Source: an uncultured Selenomonadaceae bacterium (GTDB taxonomy: Bacteria; Bacillota; Negativicutes; Selenomonadales; Selenomonadaceae). Taken from it: 64,000 bases of DNA. The DNA is taken from positions 1 through 64,000 of the forward strand of contig CAJOMO010000007.1 of assembly GCA_905235685.1 (NCBI GenBank). The letters are read 5' to 3'. Below the pieces are notes generated by a model. It saw nothing but the letters and a program-made list of their open reading frames with translations, ran no database searches and was not told the origin of the DNA. The position numbers and the translations under genes were made by a program. Numbering within the stretch: position 1 is the first letter of the stretch; each line of letters starts with the position of its first letter. Positions 1 through 7,774 of the stretch are shown in pieces.

Positions 1-305
1 GTGTTCGCCTCAATAATCGTGCTGTTCGGAATTTGCGCCTGGAATTTCTGAACCATATCGCGCGGCAAAATATTCGGCCCATTCGGCTCGCCCGTGTGAA
101 GTTTAATCGCAACTTTGCCGCTAATTTCGGAATTAATTTTTTTGTAAAGCTGAATCAAATATTCGGCGTCAATCTGTTTGCTGAAATAAACCGTGGACTT
201 TTCGCCGTCAGCCGCCGCGCTCCCAAATCCGCCAAAATTATACAGCGCCGCGCCCGCCGCCGTCACGCCCGCCATTTTGATAAAATTTCTGCGCGAGATT
301 TTCAT
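1..305 (-). CDS. DUF362 domain protein, Tat-exported, 3' end cut by window edge
   Basis: Read on the minus strand from an ATG at 305, with GGGGTGA eight bases upstream. About 101 codons are visible before the edge. The N-terminus MKISRRNFIKMAG is a twin-arginine signal (SRRNFIK) followed by an Ala/Gly-rich hydrophobic stretch, so export is expected. The mature part (VYFSKQIDAEYL, GKVAIKLHTGEPNGPN, IIEAN) matches the start of DUF362 proteins, which often accompany ferredoxin domains. Any C-terminal Fe-S motif is outside the window. It starts 11 bases after the ABC-F stop codon and is probably co-transcribed with it. Function is unknown. Confidence 0.75.
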   Translation of the reverse strand, partial: MKISRRNFIKMAGVTAAGAALYNFGGFGSAAADGEKSTVYFSKQIDAEYLIQLYKKINSEISGKVAIKLHTGEPNGPNILPRDMVQKFQAQIPNSTIIEAN

Positions 306-316
306 ATCAATCACCC

Positions 317-1966
317 CTATTCTTCGACGAACGCTAAATACAATTCGTCAATTTCCTGCAATTTCAATTCGTGAGCCGCCGCCAATTCCGACAATTTCGC
401 CGGTTCGACTGCCGCGTTTATTTCGCGCTCAATCATTTTCAATTCCATCTCAGCCATTTTAATTTGCGCCTCGAGTTTTTCGAGCTGCTGTGTCGATTTT
501 TCCGGCGATTTGGATTTGGGCGGCTGTGAAGTTTTTGCGGGTTTCGGCTTAGAAATTTTTTCCGGCTTAGGAATTTCCGGTTTGTCTTCAAATTCGATAA
601 CGCGGCTTGTCACGGCGTCCAATAAATATCTGTCGTGCGTGACGATTAAAATTGTGCCGTCAAATTCGCGCAGTGCCGCCTCAATCGCCTCGCGCGCCGG
701 TAAATCCAAATGGTTTGTCGGCTCGTCCAAAATTAAAAAATTTGCGCCGGTCAAAATCAGTTTCGCCAATGCTACGCGGGTTTTTTCGCCGCCCGACATA
801 TCGGCTATCGGCTTTTCTACAACCTGCGCGAATAAATCTAATCGGGCTAATTCTGCGCGCGCCCGCTCCAACGTCAAATTAAATCCGTCAACAAGTTCTT
901 CAATTGCCGTCGCATTTTCATTGAGTTCTTCGTGTCCCTGCGAAAGATAGCCGATTTTAACGCGGTTGCCAATTTTCACAGTGCCGCTGTCAGCCCGCAA
1001 ATCGCCCACGATAATTTTTAGCAGCGTCGATTTGCCGATGCCGTTCCTGCCGATAAGCCCAATTTTTTCGCCCTTGAAAATTTCGGCGCTGAAATTCTTG
1101 ATAATGTTTTTGAAATTGATATCGTCAAGAATTAAAACGCGGTTGGCAGATTCGGCGGCGTCACCCAATTTGACTTTGACAAAATCATTGGACGGCGGCT
1201 TTTCCAGGCGCTCCATTTTATCCAGCGCAATTTGACGACTGCGCGCGCGACGGGCCGTTGAGGCGCGGACTTTATTTCGGCGGACAAATTCCTCAAGTTT
1301 AGCAATTTCTTCCTGCTGTTTTTCGTACGCCTTCAATTCGTATTCGCGCCGCTCAGCTTTGAGCTGAATAAATTTTTCGTAATTCGCCGCGTAAACCGTC
1401 GCCTTGCCGTTTTCAATGTCGATAATCTTGTCAACGCAATTCTGCAGAAAATGCCGATCGTGCGTAACGGCTATAACCGTGTAGCGATAATTTTTCAAAA
1501 AATCTTCGAGAAAATCAATCGCGTAAATATCAAGGTGGTTTGTAGGCTCGTCCAAAATCAAAATTCGCGGCTCAGCCAGTAGCGCCTTAGCCAATGCAAT
1601 TTTCGCAGTCTCGCCGCCGCTAAATTCGTTGGGATTTTTCGCAAGCTCAAATTCGCTGAAACCTAAGCCAAATAAAATTTTCTTAGCTTGAAATTCCTCA
1701 ACGCCAATGCTCAACATTTCGGCAAGCAGCGTAGATTTTTTGAACTGCGGAATCTGCTCGGCGTAACCAATATCTTCTGCGCGAAGCCCGCTGATATTTC
1801 CGGCGTCAAATTCTTCAGCGCCCATCATAATTTTAATCAGCGTCGATTTGCCCGCGCCGTTTTTGCCGACGATACCAACTTTTTCGCCGTCGACAATCTT
1901 AAAACTCACGTCAGAAAAAATCAGCCGCTCGCCATAAAATTTCGTAACTTTGTCTAACTGAATCAT
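317..1966 (-). CDS. ABC-F family ATP-binding protein (translation factor type)
   Basis: 549 aa with two ABC ATPase domains and no membrane segment, the ABC-F arrangement. Walker A motifs are GKNGAGKS (about 34-41) and GRNGIGKS (about 300). Signature motifs are FSGGE and MSGGE, each followed by LILDEPTNHLD. A charged linker separates the two domains. A Lys/Pro-rich stretch and a short coiled coil form the C-terminus, as in Uup/YdiF-like members. ABC-F proteins act on the ribosomal E site; some give antibiotic resistance, but nothing here allows a subtype call. ATG at 1966 follows AGGA and lies 6 bases after the bofA-like stop. It is the last but one gene visible in the recR-side operon. Confidence 0.9.
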   Translation of the reverse strand: MIQLDKVTKFYGERLIFSDVSFKIVDGEKVGIVGKNGAGKSTLIKIMMGAEEFDAGNISGLRAEDIGYAEQIPQFKKSTLLAEMLSIGVEEFQAKKILFGLGFSEFELAKNPNEFSGGETAKIALAKALLAEPRILILDEPTNHLDIYAIDFLEDFLKNYRYTVIAVTHDRHFLQNCVDKIIDIENGKATVYAANYEKFIQLKAERREYELKAYEKQQEEIAKLEEFVRRNKVRASTARRARSRQIALDKMERLEKPPSNDFVKVKLGDAAESANRVLILDDINFKNIIKNFSAEIFKGEKIGLIGRNGIGKSTLLKIIVGDLRADSGTVKIGNRVKIGYLSQGHEELNENATAIEELVDGFNLTLERARAELARLDLFAQVVEKPIADMSGGEKTRVALAKLILTGANFLILDEPTNHLDLPAREAIEAALREFDGTILIVTHDRYLLDAVTSRVIEFEDKPEIPKPEKISKPKPAKTSQPPKSKSPEKSTQQLEKLEAQIKMAEMELKMIEREINAAVEPAKLSELAAAHELKLQEIDELYLAFVEE

Positions 1967-1972
1967 AGCGTC

Positions 1973-2224
1973 CTACTTGAAAAAATTTAAATAAATCAGC
2001 AAAATCACAAGCCCAGGCACGCCGCACACGCCCACGATTAGGCAGTGAATGAACGTTATCTTGATTGTGAAAATGCCGATGAAATTAAAAATGTACAGCA
2101 TAACCGCGCCGATAAGACTGTTTTTCAAAAGCCAATACGGCAACGACACCAGCTGAATTAAAACCAAAATGATGACTATTCCAATGACCGGACCGGCGAA
2201 CATTTCTATGTCAAAATCAACCAT
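1973..2224 (-). CDS. bofA: BofA-like (pro-sigmaK processing inhibitor family) membrane protein
   Basis: 83 aa, almost wholly hydrophobic, with two to three membrane segments and the family's C-terminal GVPGLVILLIYL motif. It lies directly downstream of recR, the same neighbourhood as bofA in Bacillus. In spore formers BofA holds SpoIVFB inactive. Nothing in this window shows sporulation, so the role here is open and the name marks the family only. Start ATG follows GAGAGGGG. Confidence 0.75.
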   Translation of the reverse strand: MVDFDIEMFAGPVIGIVIILVLIQLVSLPYWLLKNSLIGAVMLYIFNFIGIFTIKITFIHCLIVGVCGVPGLVILLIYLNFFK

Positions 2225-2236
2225 AAAAATCCCCTC

Positions 2237-2836
2237 TCAAATCGGCACGCGGTTTTCAATCGCCCGCGCAATGGTTACGCTGTCAGTTCCGGCAAAATCC
2301 GCGCCAACCGCCATGCCCTGCGCGAGTTTCGTAACTTTGACGCCGAAAGGTTTTAAAAGTTTCGCGATAAAATGCGCCGTTGCAGTGCCTTCGACATTCG
2401 GCTCAAGCGCAATGATAACTTCGCGGATATCGTTTTCGTAAACGCGCTGAACAAGTTCCTTGAGTTTAATATCTTCCTGCGTGACGCCCGCCATTGGCGA
2501 AATCAAGCCGCCGGTAACGTGATATTTTCCGGTGTAAAAGCCCGCGCGTTCAATCGCGTCTAAATCCTTCGAATCTTTGACAACGCAAATGGTTTGCCCG
2601 TCGCGCTTATCCGAGGCGCAAATTTCGCAAACTTCGCTGCCAATGTCAATCGTGTTAAAACATATCGCGCAGGAGTGCGTTTCGGCTTTGATATTTTTAA
2701 TGGCGTAGGCAAGATTTTCGACGTCCTCAGCCTTCATTTCGACGATATGATAAGCAAGCCGAGCGGCAGTTTTCGCACCGACGCCCGGCAATTTCATAAG
2801 CGACTCCTTGAGATTCGCCATAGCTTTTGAACTCAT
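2237..2836 (-). CDS. recR: Recombination mediator protein RecR
   Basis: 199 aa, the usual length. An N-terminal helix-hairpin-helix (LPGVGAKTAARLAYHIV, about 16-32) is followed by a four-cysteine zinc motif (CAICFNTIDIGSEVCEIC, about 56-73) and a Toprim domain (ICVVKDSKDLDAIE, then ALEPNVEGTATA). RecR works with RecF/RecO to load RecA on gapped DNA. ATG at 2836 follows AAGGTGA. The partners dnaX and the YbaB-like gene that usually precede recR are not here; a small exported protein gene lies upstream instead. Confidence 0.95.
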   Translation of the reverse strand: MSSKAMANLKESLMKLPGVGAKTAARLAYHIVEMKAEDVENLAYAIKNIKAETHSCAICFNTIDIGSEVCEICASDKRDGQTICVVKDSKDLDAIERAGFYTGKYHVTGGLISPMAGVTQEDIKLKELVQRVYENDIREVIIALEPNVEGTATAHFIAKLLKPFGVKVTKLAQGMAVGADFAGTDSVTIARAIENRVPI

Positions 2837-2845
2837 ATTTTCACC

Positions 2846-3076
2846 TTAAGGTCTGCAATTCCCGCATGGACGATAACCTTTGCTGATAGCTTCTTCGCGC
2901 GTTTCAAGCGGTACTTGATGTTCTGCCCACATTTGCTGCACAGACCCACAATCGCGGTAATGGAAAGTTTTTCTAAAACTGTTGCCAATGTACGGCGTAT
3001 CGAAAAGAGCCGCCGCCGCAAAAGCCGTTGCCATTGTGGCGATTAAAATTGACGCCACTAACAAAATTTTTTTCAA
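2846..3076 (-). CDS. Small exported protein with Ada/sunset-like zinc-binding motif
   Basis: 76 aa from a TTG at 3076. This start puts KKILLVASILIATMATAFA at the N-terminus as a signal peptide or anchor and has GGGGCG six bases upstream. A GTG at 3097 is the alternative start. The rest (IGNSFRKTFHYRDCGSV, then EEAISKGYRPCGNC) has the spacing H-x3-C ... C-x2-C of the Ada-type metal-binding or ComEC C-terminal fold. Such domains are common in secreted Firmicute proteins, often nuclease-associated. It starts 2 bases after the VOC gene stop and precedes recR. Function is unknown. Confidence 0.7.
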   Translation of the reverse strand: MKKILLVASILIATMATAFAAAALFDTPYIGNSFRKTFHYRDCGSVQQMWAEHQVPLETREEAISKGYRPCGNCRP

Positions 3077-3078
3077 AG

Positions 3079-3456
3079 TTAACGCCCCATTTCCCACTTC
3101 TCAGACAGAACCTCAATCAAGTAGCCGTCAGGGTCTCGAATCCAATAAATTCCGTGCTCAATATATTCTTTGTAAATGCAGTTCATTTTCTTATGCTTGT
3201 TGTAAGCTTTTTTGAAATTGGCGGCGGTGAATGCCAAATGAAAATTGCTGTCGCCGAGGCTGTAAGGCGCTCTGCGATTTTTGACCAATTGCAATTCTAA
3301 AACGTGTTCGCTGCGGTAAGAATCGCCCAAATACACGAAAATAAAACTCGGCGTGTCCAGGCGGGTAATTTCCGTAAAATCAAGCGCCTCTTCGTAAAAT
3401 TTTATGCTGCGCTCCAAATCCATCACGTGTAAATTGCTGTGGTCGAATTTAAACAT
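3079..3456 (-). CDS. VOC (glyoxalase/bleomycin-resistance) family protein
   Basis: 125 aa. The start ATG at 3456 was chosen because homologous sequence begins there (MFKFDHSNLHVMDLERSIKF); the longer open frame upstream is read-through inside fabD. It overlaps the fabD stop by 8 bases. Motifs fit a lactoylglutathione-lyase-like fold: HSNLHV with the first metal His, FYEEALDF, GDSNFHLAF, and WIRDPDGYLIEVL with the terminal Glu ligand. It could be glyoxalase I or another VOC dioxygenase or isomerase; substrate cannot be read from sequence. Confidence 0.85.
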   Translation of the reverse strand: MFKFDHSNLHVMDLERSIKFYEEALDFTEITRLDTPSFIFVYLGDSYRSEHVLELQLVKNRRAPYSLGDSNFHLAFTAANFKKAYNKHKKMNCIYKEYIEHGIYWIRDPDGYLIEVLSEKWEMGR

Positions 3457-4381
3457 TCCGAACCGCCTCAATAGTTTTTTGAAGGCTGGATAAATCTTCG
3501 ACGTTGAAACTTTGCAAATTTTTGTCGATACGGCGATTGAATCCGCACAAAGTTTTACCCGGTCCGCACTCAATGAAAGTATCAGCGCCAAAATTTTTCA
3601 TAGCCTGCACGCAGTCAATCCATTTGACGGGGTGATCCGCCTGCGCAACGAGATTGTTTTTGATGTCCGCCGCGGAAGTTTCCAATTTGCCGTTGATATT
3701 CGCCGCAATGGGAAAAGCCGCATCGTGAATTTCGGTTTTATCAAGTTCGGCGGAAAGTTTTTCGGCGGCAGGTTTCATGAGCGTGCTGTGGAAAGGCGCG
3801 CTAACCGGCAAAATCACAGCTTTTTTTGCGCCCGCAGATTTTAATTTTTCGACAGCCGCCTCAACGCCCGCCACAGTTCCGGCAATTACAGTTTGCCCTG
3901 GACAATTAAAATTAACCGCTTGAACTTCGGCAGAAATTTCATTGCACGCGTTGACAACAATTTTATCGTCAAGCCCGATAATCGCCGCCATTGCGCCCTC
4001 GCCAACGGGAACTGCCTCCTGCATAAATTGTCCGCGCTTGTGAACTAAAACCACCGCGTCGCTGAATTTCAATGCGCCCGCCGAAACCAGTGCCGAATAT
4101 TCGCCCAAACTGTGACCGCCCGCAACTTCCGCTTCGACTCCTTCAGATTTCAAAAGTTCCGCCGCTATCACGCTCACAATTAAAATCGCCGGCTGTGTAT
4201 TCGCCGTCAATTTCAAATCGTCTTCCGAGCCTTCAAAGCACATTTTTTTAATAGAATAGCCAAGCGCCTCGTCCGCTTCGTCGAAAAGTTTTTTAGCCGC
4301 GTCGAAGTTGTCATAAAAATCTTTGCCCATACCGACGAACTGCGCGCCTTGACCAGGAAAAATAAATGCAAGTTTGCTCAC
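3449..4381 (-). CDS. fabD: Malonyl-CoA:acyl carrier protein transacylase
   Basis: 310 aa. It loads malonyl groups onto ACP for fatty acid elongation. FIFPGQGAQFVGMG opens the protein, the nucleophile Ser91 is in GHSLGEYS, and the active-site His is in SAPFHSTLM (about 198). It starts 12 bases after fabK, and the VOC gene overlaps its end. In many relatives fabG, acpP and fabF follow; here they do not, so the fab operon is cut short at this point. Confidence 0.96.
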   Translation of the reverse strand: MSKLAFIFPGQGAQFVGMGKDFYDNFDAAKKLFDEADEALGYSIKKMCFEGSEDDLKLTANTQPAILIVSVIAAELLKSEGVEAEVAGGHSLGEYSALVSAGALKFSDAVVLVHKRGQFMQEAVPVGEGAMAAIIGLDDKIVVNACNEISAEVQAVNFNCPGQTVIAGTVAGVEAAVEKLKSAGAKKAVILPVSAPFHSTLMKPAAEKLSAELDKTEIHDAAFPIAANINGKLETSAADIKNNLVAQADHPVKWIDCVQAMKNFGADTFIECGPGKTLCGFNRRIDKNLQSFNVEDLSSLQKTIEAVRNV

Positions 4382-4393
4382 AAAATCACCCGC

Positions 4394-5341
4394 TTACATA
4401 TAATTGCTTTGGAGATTGGCAACCGCCGCCGGAAGTCCATTAACGATATCGTCAATAATTTCCTGGACGGATTTAATATCTTCGAGCATACCGGAAATTT
4501 GACCAATCATAACCGAGCCGTTTTCAACGTCGCCCTCGTGTGTGGCTTTGTGAAGGCTGCCAACGCCGAGCTTTTCAAGTTCTTCAGCAGACGCGCCCGC
4601 CGCTTCCATTTCAAGGTACGTGCGCGTTAATTTATTCGCAATGACGCGCGCAGGATGCCCCAAAGTTCTGCCGGTGACAACGGTTGAACGATCTTTCGCC
4701 TTGAGGACGATATTTTTGTAATTCGGGTGAGCAATACATTCTTTGCTGAGTACAAAGCGCGTGCCCATTTGAATTGCATGAGCGCCCAATGCAAACGCCG
4801 CCGCTAAACCGCGACTGTCGGCAAATCCGCCCGCCGCGATAACCGGAACTTCAACCGCGTCAACAACTTGAGGAATTAACGGCATTGTGGAAATTTCGCC
4901 GATATGCCCGCCGGATTCACAACCCTCGGCGATAATCGCGTCCGCGCCGGATTTTACCAGACGCTTAGCCAACGCCACGCTTGCGATAACCGGAATGACT
5001 TTCGCGCCAATTTCTTTAAGCGCAGGGACATATTCACCAGGATTGCCCGCGCCCGTCGTAACGACTTTGACGCGCTCGTCAATCACGACTTGCATAACTT
5101 CTTTGACAAACGGCGACATCAACATGATATTCACGCCGAAAGGTTTATCAGTCCAACCTTTGCATTTTTGAATTTCTTTTCGCAAAACATCGGGCGGCAT
5201 ATGTCCCGCGCCGATTAGCCCTAAACCGCCCGCATTTGATACCGCCGAGGCAAGTTCCGCCGTGCCTATCCACGCCATTCCGCCTTGGAATATCGGATAC
5301 TTGATGTTTAGCAGCTTACAGATTACGTTATTCTCGAACAT
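4394..5341 (-). CDS. fabK: Enoyl-ACP reductase II, FMN-dependent
   Basis: 315 aa from ATG 5341, which has GAGGAGG nine bases upstream; the open frame continues upstream without support. A TIM-barrel FMN protein of the FabK / nitronate-monooxygenase family: YPIFQGGMAWIGTAELASAV, GVNIMLMSP, IAEGCESGGHIGE and PVIAAGGFADSRG. Position directly before fabD supports FabK, the final reduction step of each fatty acid cycle, over nitronate monooxygenase. It has its own promoter between plsX and itself. Confidence 0.93.
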   Translation of the reverse strand: MFENNVICKLLNIKYPIFQGGMAWIGTAELASAVSNAGGLGLIGAGHMPPDVLRKEIQKCKGWTDKPFGVNIMLMSPFVKEVMQVVIDERVKVVTTGAGNPGEYVPALKEIGAKVIPVIASVALAKRLVKSGADAIIAEGCESGGHIGEISTMPLIPQVVDAVEVPVIAAGGFADSRGLAAAFALGAHAIQMGTRFVLSKECIAHPNYKNIVLKAKDRSTVVTGRTLGHPARVIANKLTRTYLEMEAAGASAEELEKLGVGSLHKATHEGDVENGSVMIGQISGMLEDIKSVQEIIDDIVNGLPAAVANLQSNYM

Positions 5342-5365
5342 TAAATCTTCCTCCTCGCTGACTGT

Positions 5366-5394
5366 ATTATAACCTGCGCGAATTTTTATTTCAA
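5366..5394 (-). promoter_or_regulatory. Sigma-A type promoter of fabK
   Basis: Minus strand: TTGAAA (5389-5394), a 17-base spacer, then TATAAT (5366-5371), 25 bases ahead of the fabK start. It would allow fabK-fabD and downstream genes to be transcribed separately from plsX. Confidence 0.7.
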
Positions 5395-5405
5395 TCACGT
5401 TTGCC

Positions 5406-6407
5406 TTATTCTTCTTGGTTAAGCGCCGCCTTGATATGACCCAAAACATTGCTTTGAACATAGCCTTTGGCAACGCCGATAGCACTGCAAATAGATTTTG
5501 AATCCGAACTGCCATGCGCAATTATGCAGTAGCCATTTACGCCCAAAAGAGGCGCGCCGCCATATTCGGAGGCGTCAAGTCTTTTGGCCAAATCTCTTAG
5601 AGTCGGCATTAACATCATCGCGCCCAATTTCGCCGCCAAGCCGCCGTTGTCAATCGATTCTTTAATCAGCGTAAAAATTGTCGTGGCAAGCCCTTCACCG
5701 AATTTCAGAACGACATTGCCAACAAAGCCGTCGCAAACGATAACGTCAAAATCGCCCGTCGGAATATCGCGCCCTTCAGCATTGCCCGCGAAATTTATCG
5801 TTCGCATATTTTTAAAAATCTGGTAAGTTTCCTTAGCCTGTTCGTTGCCCTTAGTTTCCTCTTCGCCGATATTCAGCAAACCAATATTGGGATTATTTTT
5901 GCCCAAAACGTGTTCGGCGTAAAGCGCGCCCATGATACCGCTTTGAACAAGATGCTCGGGCTTACTGTCGACATTAGCGCCGCTGTCTAAGAGCAAAGTA
6001 ACGCCTTTGGGAGTTGGAATTGGGGTAGCAATGGCGGGGCGACCGATACCGTGAATGCGCTTTAAGATTAATTGAGCCGCCGCGACCGCCGCGCCCGTTG
6101 AGCCGGCAGAAAGTACCGCGTCACATTCGCCATTTTTAACCATATTTGTAGCGACAACGACGGAGGAATTTTTTTTATTACGTACCGCGTCAGCCGGATG
6201 TTCTCCCATTTTGATAAATTCCGTGGTATGTTTTATGGTAAGCGGCAAATTTTCCCAATCGGATTCGTCGCGCAGGACTTCACGAATTTTAGATTCGTCG
6301 CCGACCAAAATTATTTCGCAGGAATATTTTTTAACCGCTTCAAGTGCGCCCTTGACGATTTGCTCAGGGGCGTTATCGCCGCCCATCGCGTCAACTGCAA
6401 TTTTCAT
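5406..6407 (-). CDS. plsX: Phosphate acyltransferase PlsX
   Basis: 333 aa, standard length. Converts acyl-ACP to acyl-phosphate, feeding PlsY (encoded at 35.3 kb) for lysophosphatidate synthesis. MKIAVDAMGGDNAPE is the family N-terminus; VLSAGSTGAAVAA, LLLDSGANVDSKPEHL and FDVIVCDGFVGNVVLK are conserved blocks. It sits in the common DUF177-rpmF-plsX order. The usual fabH between plsX and fabK is absent. Confidence 0.96.
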   Translation of the reverse strand: MKIAVDAMGGDNAPEQIVKGALEAVKKYSCEIILVGDESKIREVLRDESDWENLPLTIKHTTEFIKMGEHPADAVRNKKNSSVVVATNMVKNGECDAVLSAGSTGAAVAAAQLILKRIHGIGRPAIATPIPTPKGVTLLLDSGANVDSKPEHLVQSGIMGALYAEHVLGKNNPNIGLLNIGEEETKGNEQAKETYQIFKNMRTINFAGNAEGRDIPTGDFDVIVCDGFVGNVVLKFGEGLATTIFTLIKESIDNGGLAAKLGAMMLMPTLRDLAKRLDASEYGGAPLLGVNGYCIIAHGSSDSKSICSAIGVAKGYVQSNVLGHIKAALNQEE

Positions 6408-6423
6408 TTAACATTCTCCATAA

Positions 6424-6454
6424 CAAAAAAATGAGCAGGTTTTTAAATGCCTGC
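6424..6454 (-). terminator. Weak hairpin plus T-run between rpmF and plsX
   Basis: On the minus strand GCAGG and CCTGC (6435-6454) enclose a 10-base loop, followed by TCATTTTTTT. The stem is only five base pairs, so it may attenuate plsX relative to rpmF rather than stop all transcription. Confidence 0.45.
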
Positions 6455-6473
6455 CCAACAATTTCCGCTATCC

Positions 6474-6650
6474 TCAAGCCGTTTCAATGACTTCTCTGCC
6501 GTCATAGTAACCGCATTCCAGGCACACATGGTGCGGGAGTTTTGGTTCGTGGCATCTCGGACATTTTACATAGTTCGGAGTTTCCAACTTCCAATTTGCA
6601 CGCCGCCTGTCGCGTCTGGATTTACTTAATTTTCTTTTAGGTGCTGCCAA
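6474..6650 (-). CDS. rpmF: 50S ribosomal protein L32
   Basis: 58 aa from a TTG start at 6650, with GGAGGTG seven bases upstream inside the end of the DUF177 gene. Translation begins AAPKRKLSKSRRDRRRANW, the canonical L32 start, and contains the zinc ribbon CPRC...CLEC intact (the C+ type). It is 3 bases from the DUF177 stop, the conserved yceD-rpmF pair. Confidence 0.95.
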   Translation of the reverse strand: MAAPKRKLSKSRRDRRRANWKLETPNYVKCPRCHEPKLPHHVCLECGYYDGREVIETA

Positions 6651-6653
6651 AGT

Positions 6654-7127
6654 TTACACCTCCTCGATTGATTTGAAATTCAATAACGGTGCAAGTCTCG
6701 GGTCAACACAAAACCTGTTACAATTACACACGCCGTCATTCAAATTTTTTCCGCAGACAGGACACAGCCCTTTGCAATCAGCCTTGCACAGATTTTGAAT
6801 AGGCTGACCGGCAACGAGCGTATCTTTAATGAGTTCAGTGATATCAAGCGTTTCGTCGATAATATCAGCGGGGTTAATTTCTTCGTCGAAATTGAGCGTT
6901 TGATTTTGAGTAGCCTCGGTTAAGCATCGGTCGCAGTTGAAGATTTTTTTGCAATTGATTTTACCGCGGGCAACTATATTCAAACCGTCGTTGTAGGTTT
7001 CGCCGGAGATTTTGATATCGCCGATAAATTCACCGTTAGCCAGAAAATTATCGCCGCAAAAATTTTGAGCTGACAAAATGAACTCGAAGGGCAAAGCAGC
7101 GCCCCTGGAAATCTGCACTTTGAGCAT
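6654..7127 (-). CDS. DUF177 (YceD family) protein
   Basis: 157 aa, the protein encoded just before rpmF in most bacteria; family members influence 23S rRNA accumulation. Cysteine-rich segments CDRCL (about 86) and CKADCKGLCPVCGKN (about 119-133) followed by CNCNRFC suggest metal binding. The open frame starts ATGCTCAAAGTG, but a good promoter -10 hexamer overlaps this ATG (see findings), so translation may start at the GTG three codons downstream. Confidence 0.88.
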   Translation of the reverse strand: MLKVQISRGAALPFEFILSAQNFCGDNFLANGEFIGDIKISGETYNDGLNIVARGKINCKKIFNCDRCLTEATQNQTLNFDEEINPADIIDETLDITELIKDTLVAGQPIQNLCKADCKGLCPVCGKNLNDGVCNCNRFCVDPRLAPLLNFKSIEEV

Positions 7128-7153
7128 TTTACAACACCGCCGCCTTTATTGTC
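7124..7153 (-). promoter_or_regulatory. Candidate promoter overlapping the DUF177 start codon
   Basis: Minus strand: TTGACA, 18-base spacer, TAAAAT whose last bases are the AT of the annotated ATG. If used, the transcript would be leaderless or start inside the coding frame. No other convincing promoter was seen in the 120 bases upstream. Confidence 0.4.
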
Positions 7154-7201
7154 AAGGATAAACTAATTTACCGTTGCCATAAAATATCTTGTTAAAAATA
7201 C

Positions 7202-7230
7202 TTGCCATTGGGAAAAACTTCCATTAAAAT
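7202..7230 (+). promoter_or_regulatory. Promoter of the superoxide-reductase-like gene
   Basis: TTGCCA (7202-7207), 17-base spacer, TAAAAT (7225-7230). Predicted start near 7237, which places the 112-base three-hairpin repeat (7252-7363) inside the 5' untranslated leader. Confidence 0.6.
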
Positions 7231-7251
7231 TCTGTAAGGCTCAAGTTGAGA

Positions 7252-7363
7252 CCGCCCAAGGATGGGCGGCGGACTCGTTTGCCGTTAATGAGCGTGACGC
7301 GAATTATCCGGCAAACAAGCACTTTCTTTGCAACTTTCTTTCGGCGACTGAGAAAGAAAGTTG
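7252..7363 (+). repeat. Three-hairpin repeat element, copy 1 (in mRNA leader)
   Basis: Head hairpin CCGCCC/GGGCGG with loop AAGGAT (7252-7269); middle stem GTTTGCCG/CGGCAAAC (7277-7284, 7309-7316) around TTAATGAGCGTGACGCGAAT; spacer CTTTCTTTG; tail hairpin CAACTTTCTTTC/GAAAGAAAGTTG (7331-7342, 7352-7363). Same architecture as copies at 50.88 and 60.75 kb, with different but still complementary stem bases. No coding potential seen. It ends 18 bases before the ribosome binding site of the next gene. Confidence 0.8.
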
Positions 7364-7393
7364 AACAACAATTAATTTTTGGGAGTGATATTT

Positions 7394-7774
7394 ATGTCAA
7401 ACGGAAGGATCTTAATTGGAGCGGACAAAACTTTGGTAATGCTGATAAATAAAGACACCGCCGAAATTTCTTGCAATGGCGAGCCAATGAAAGTTTTAAC
7501 CGCAAATACTACGGACGCCGCGCAGGAAAAACACGTTCCGGTTGTCGAAGTGGAGGGCAATAAAATTTCTGTCAAAGTTGGGAGCGTTGCACACCCGATG
7601 ACTGAGGCTCACCTTATCCAGTGGATTTACCTTCAGACGAAAAAAGGCGGGCAACACCGAAATTTGACACACGCGGATAAACCCGAGGCTACATTTTTTA
7701 TCGCGGAAGAGGATACACCAATAGCTGTTTACGAATACTGCAACCTCCACGGACTTTGGATGGCGAAAATTTAA
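7394..7774 (+). CDS. Desulfoferrodoxin-family (superoxide reductase-like) protein
   Basis: 126 aa from ATG 7394 (GGGAGTGA upstream). The catalytic iron-site domain is complete: EKHVPVVEV, VGSVAHPMTEAHLIQWIYL and the C-terminal EYCNLHGLW, providing the four His and one Cys of centre II plus the conserved Glu-Lys. The N-terminal desulforedoxin part aligns in length (ISCNGEPMKVLTANTTDAA) but keeps only one of the four cysteines, so the rubredoxin-like centre I is lost. Expected role: reduction of superoxide to peroxide without releasing oxygen. Its stop codon abuts the stop of the convergent porin gene with no bases between. Confidence 0.9.
   Translation: MSNGRILIGADKTLVMLINKDTAEISCNGEPMKVLTANTTDAAQEKHVPVVEVEGNKISVKVGSVAHPMTEAHLIQWIYLQTKKGGQHRNLTHADKPEATFFIAEEDTPIAVYEYCNLHGLWMAKI

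Noticed and set aside
3457-3591. 45-codon N-terminal extension of the VOC protein
   Set aside because: It lies inside fabD, has no ribosome site, and homology starts at MFKFDHSN.
5342-5521. 60-codon N-terminal extension of FabK
   Set aside because: It overlaps plsX and the fabK promoter; GAGGAGG marks the start at 5341.
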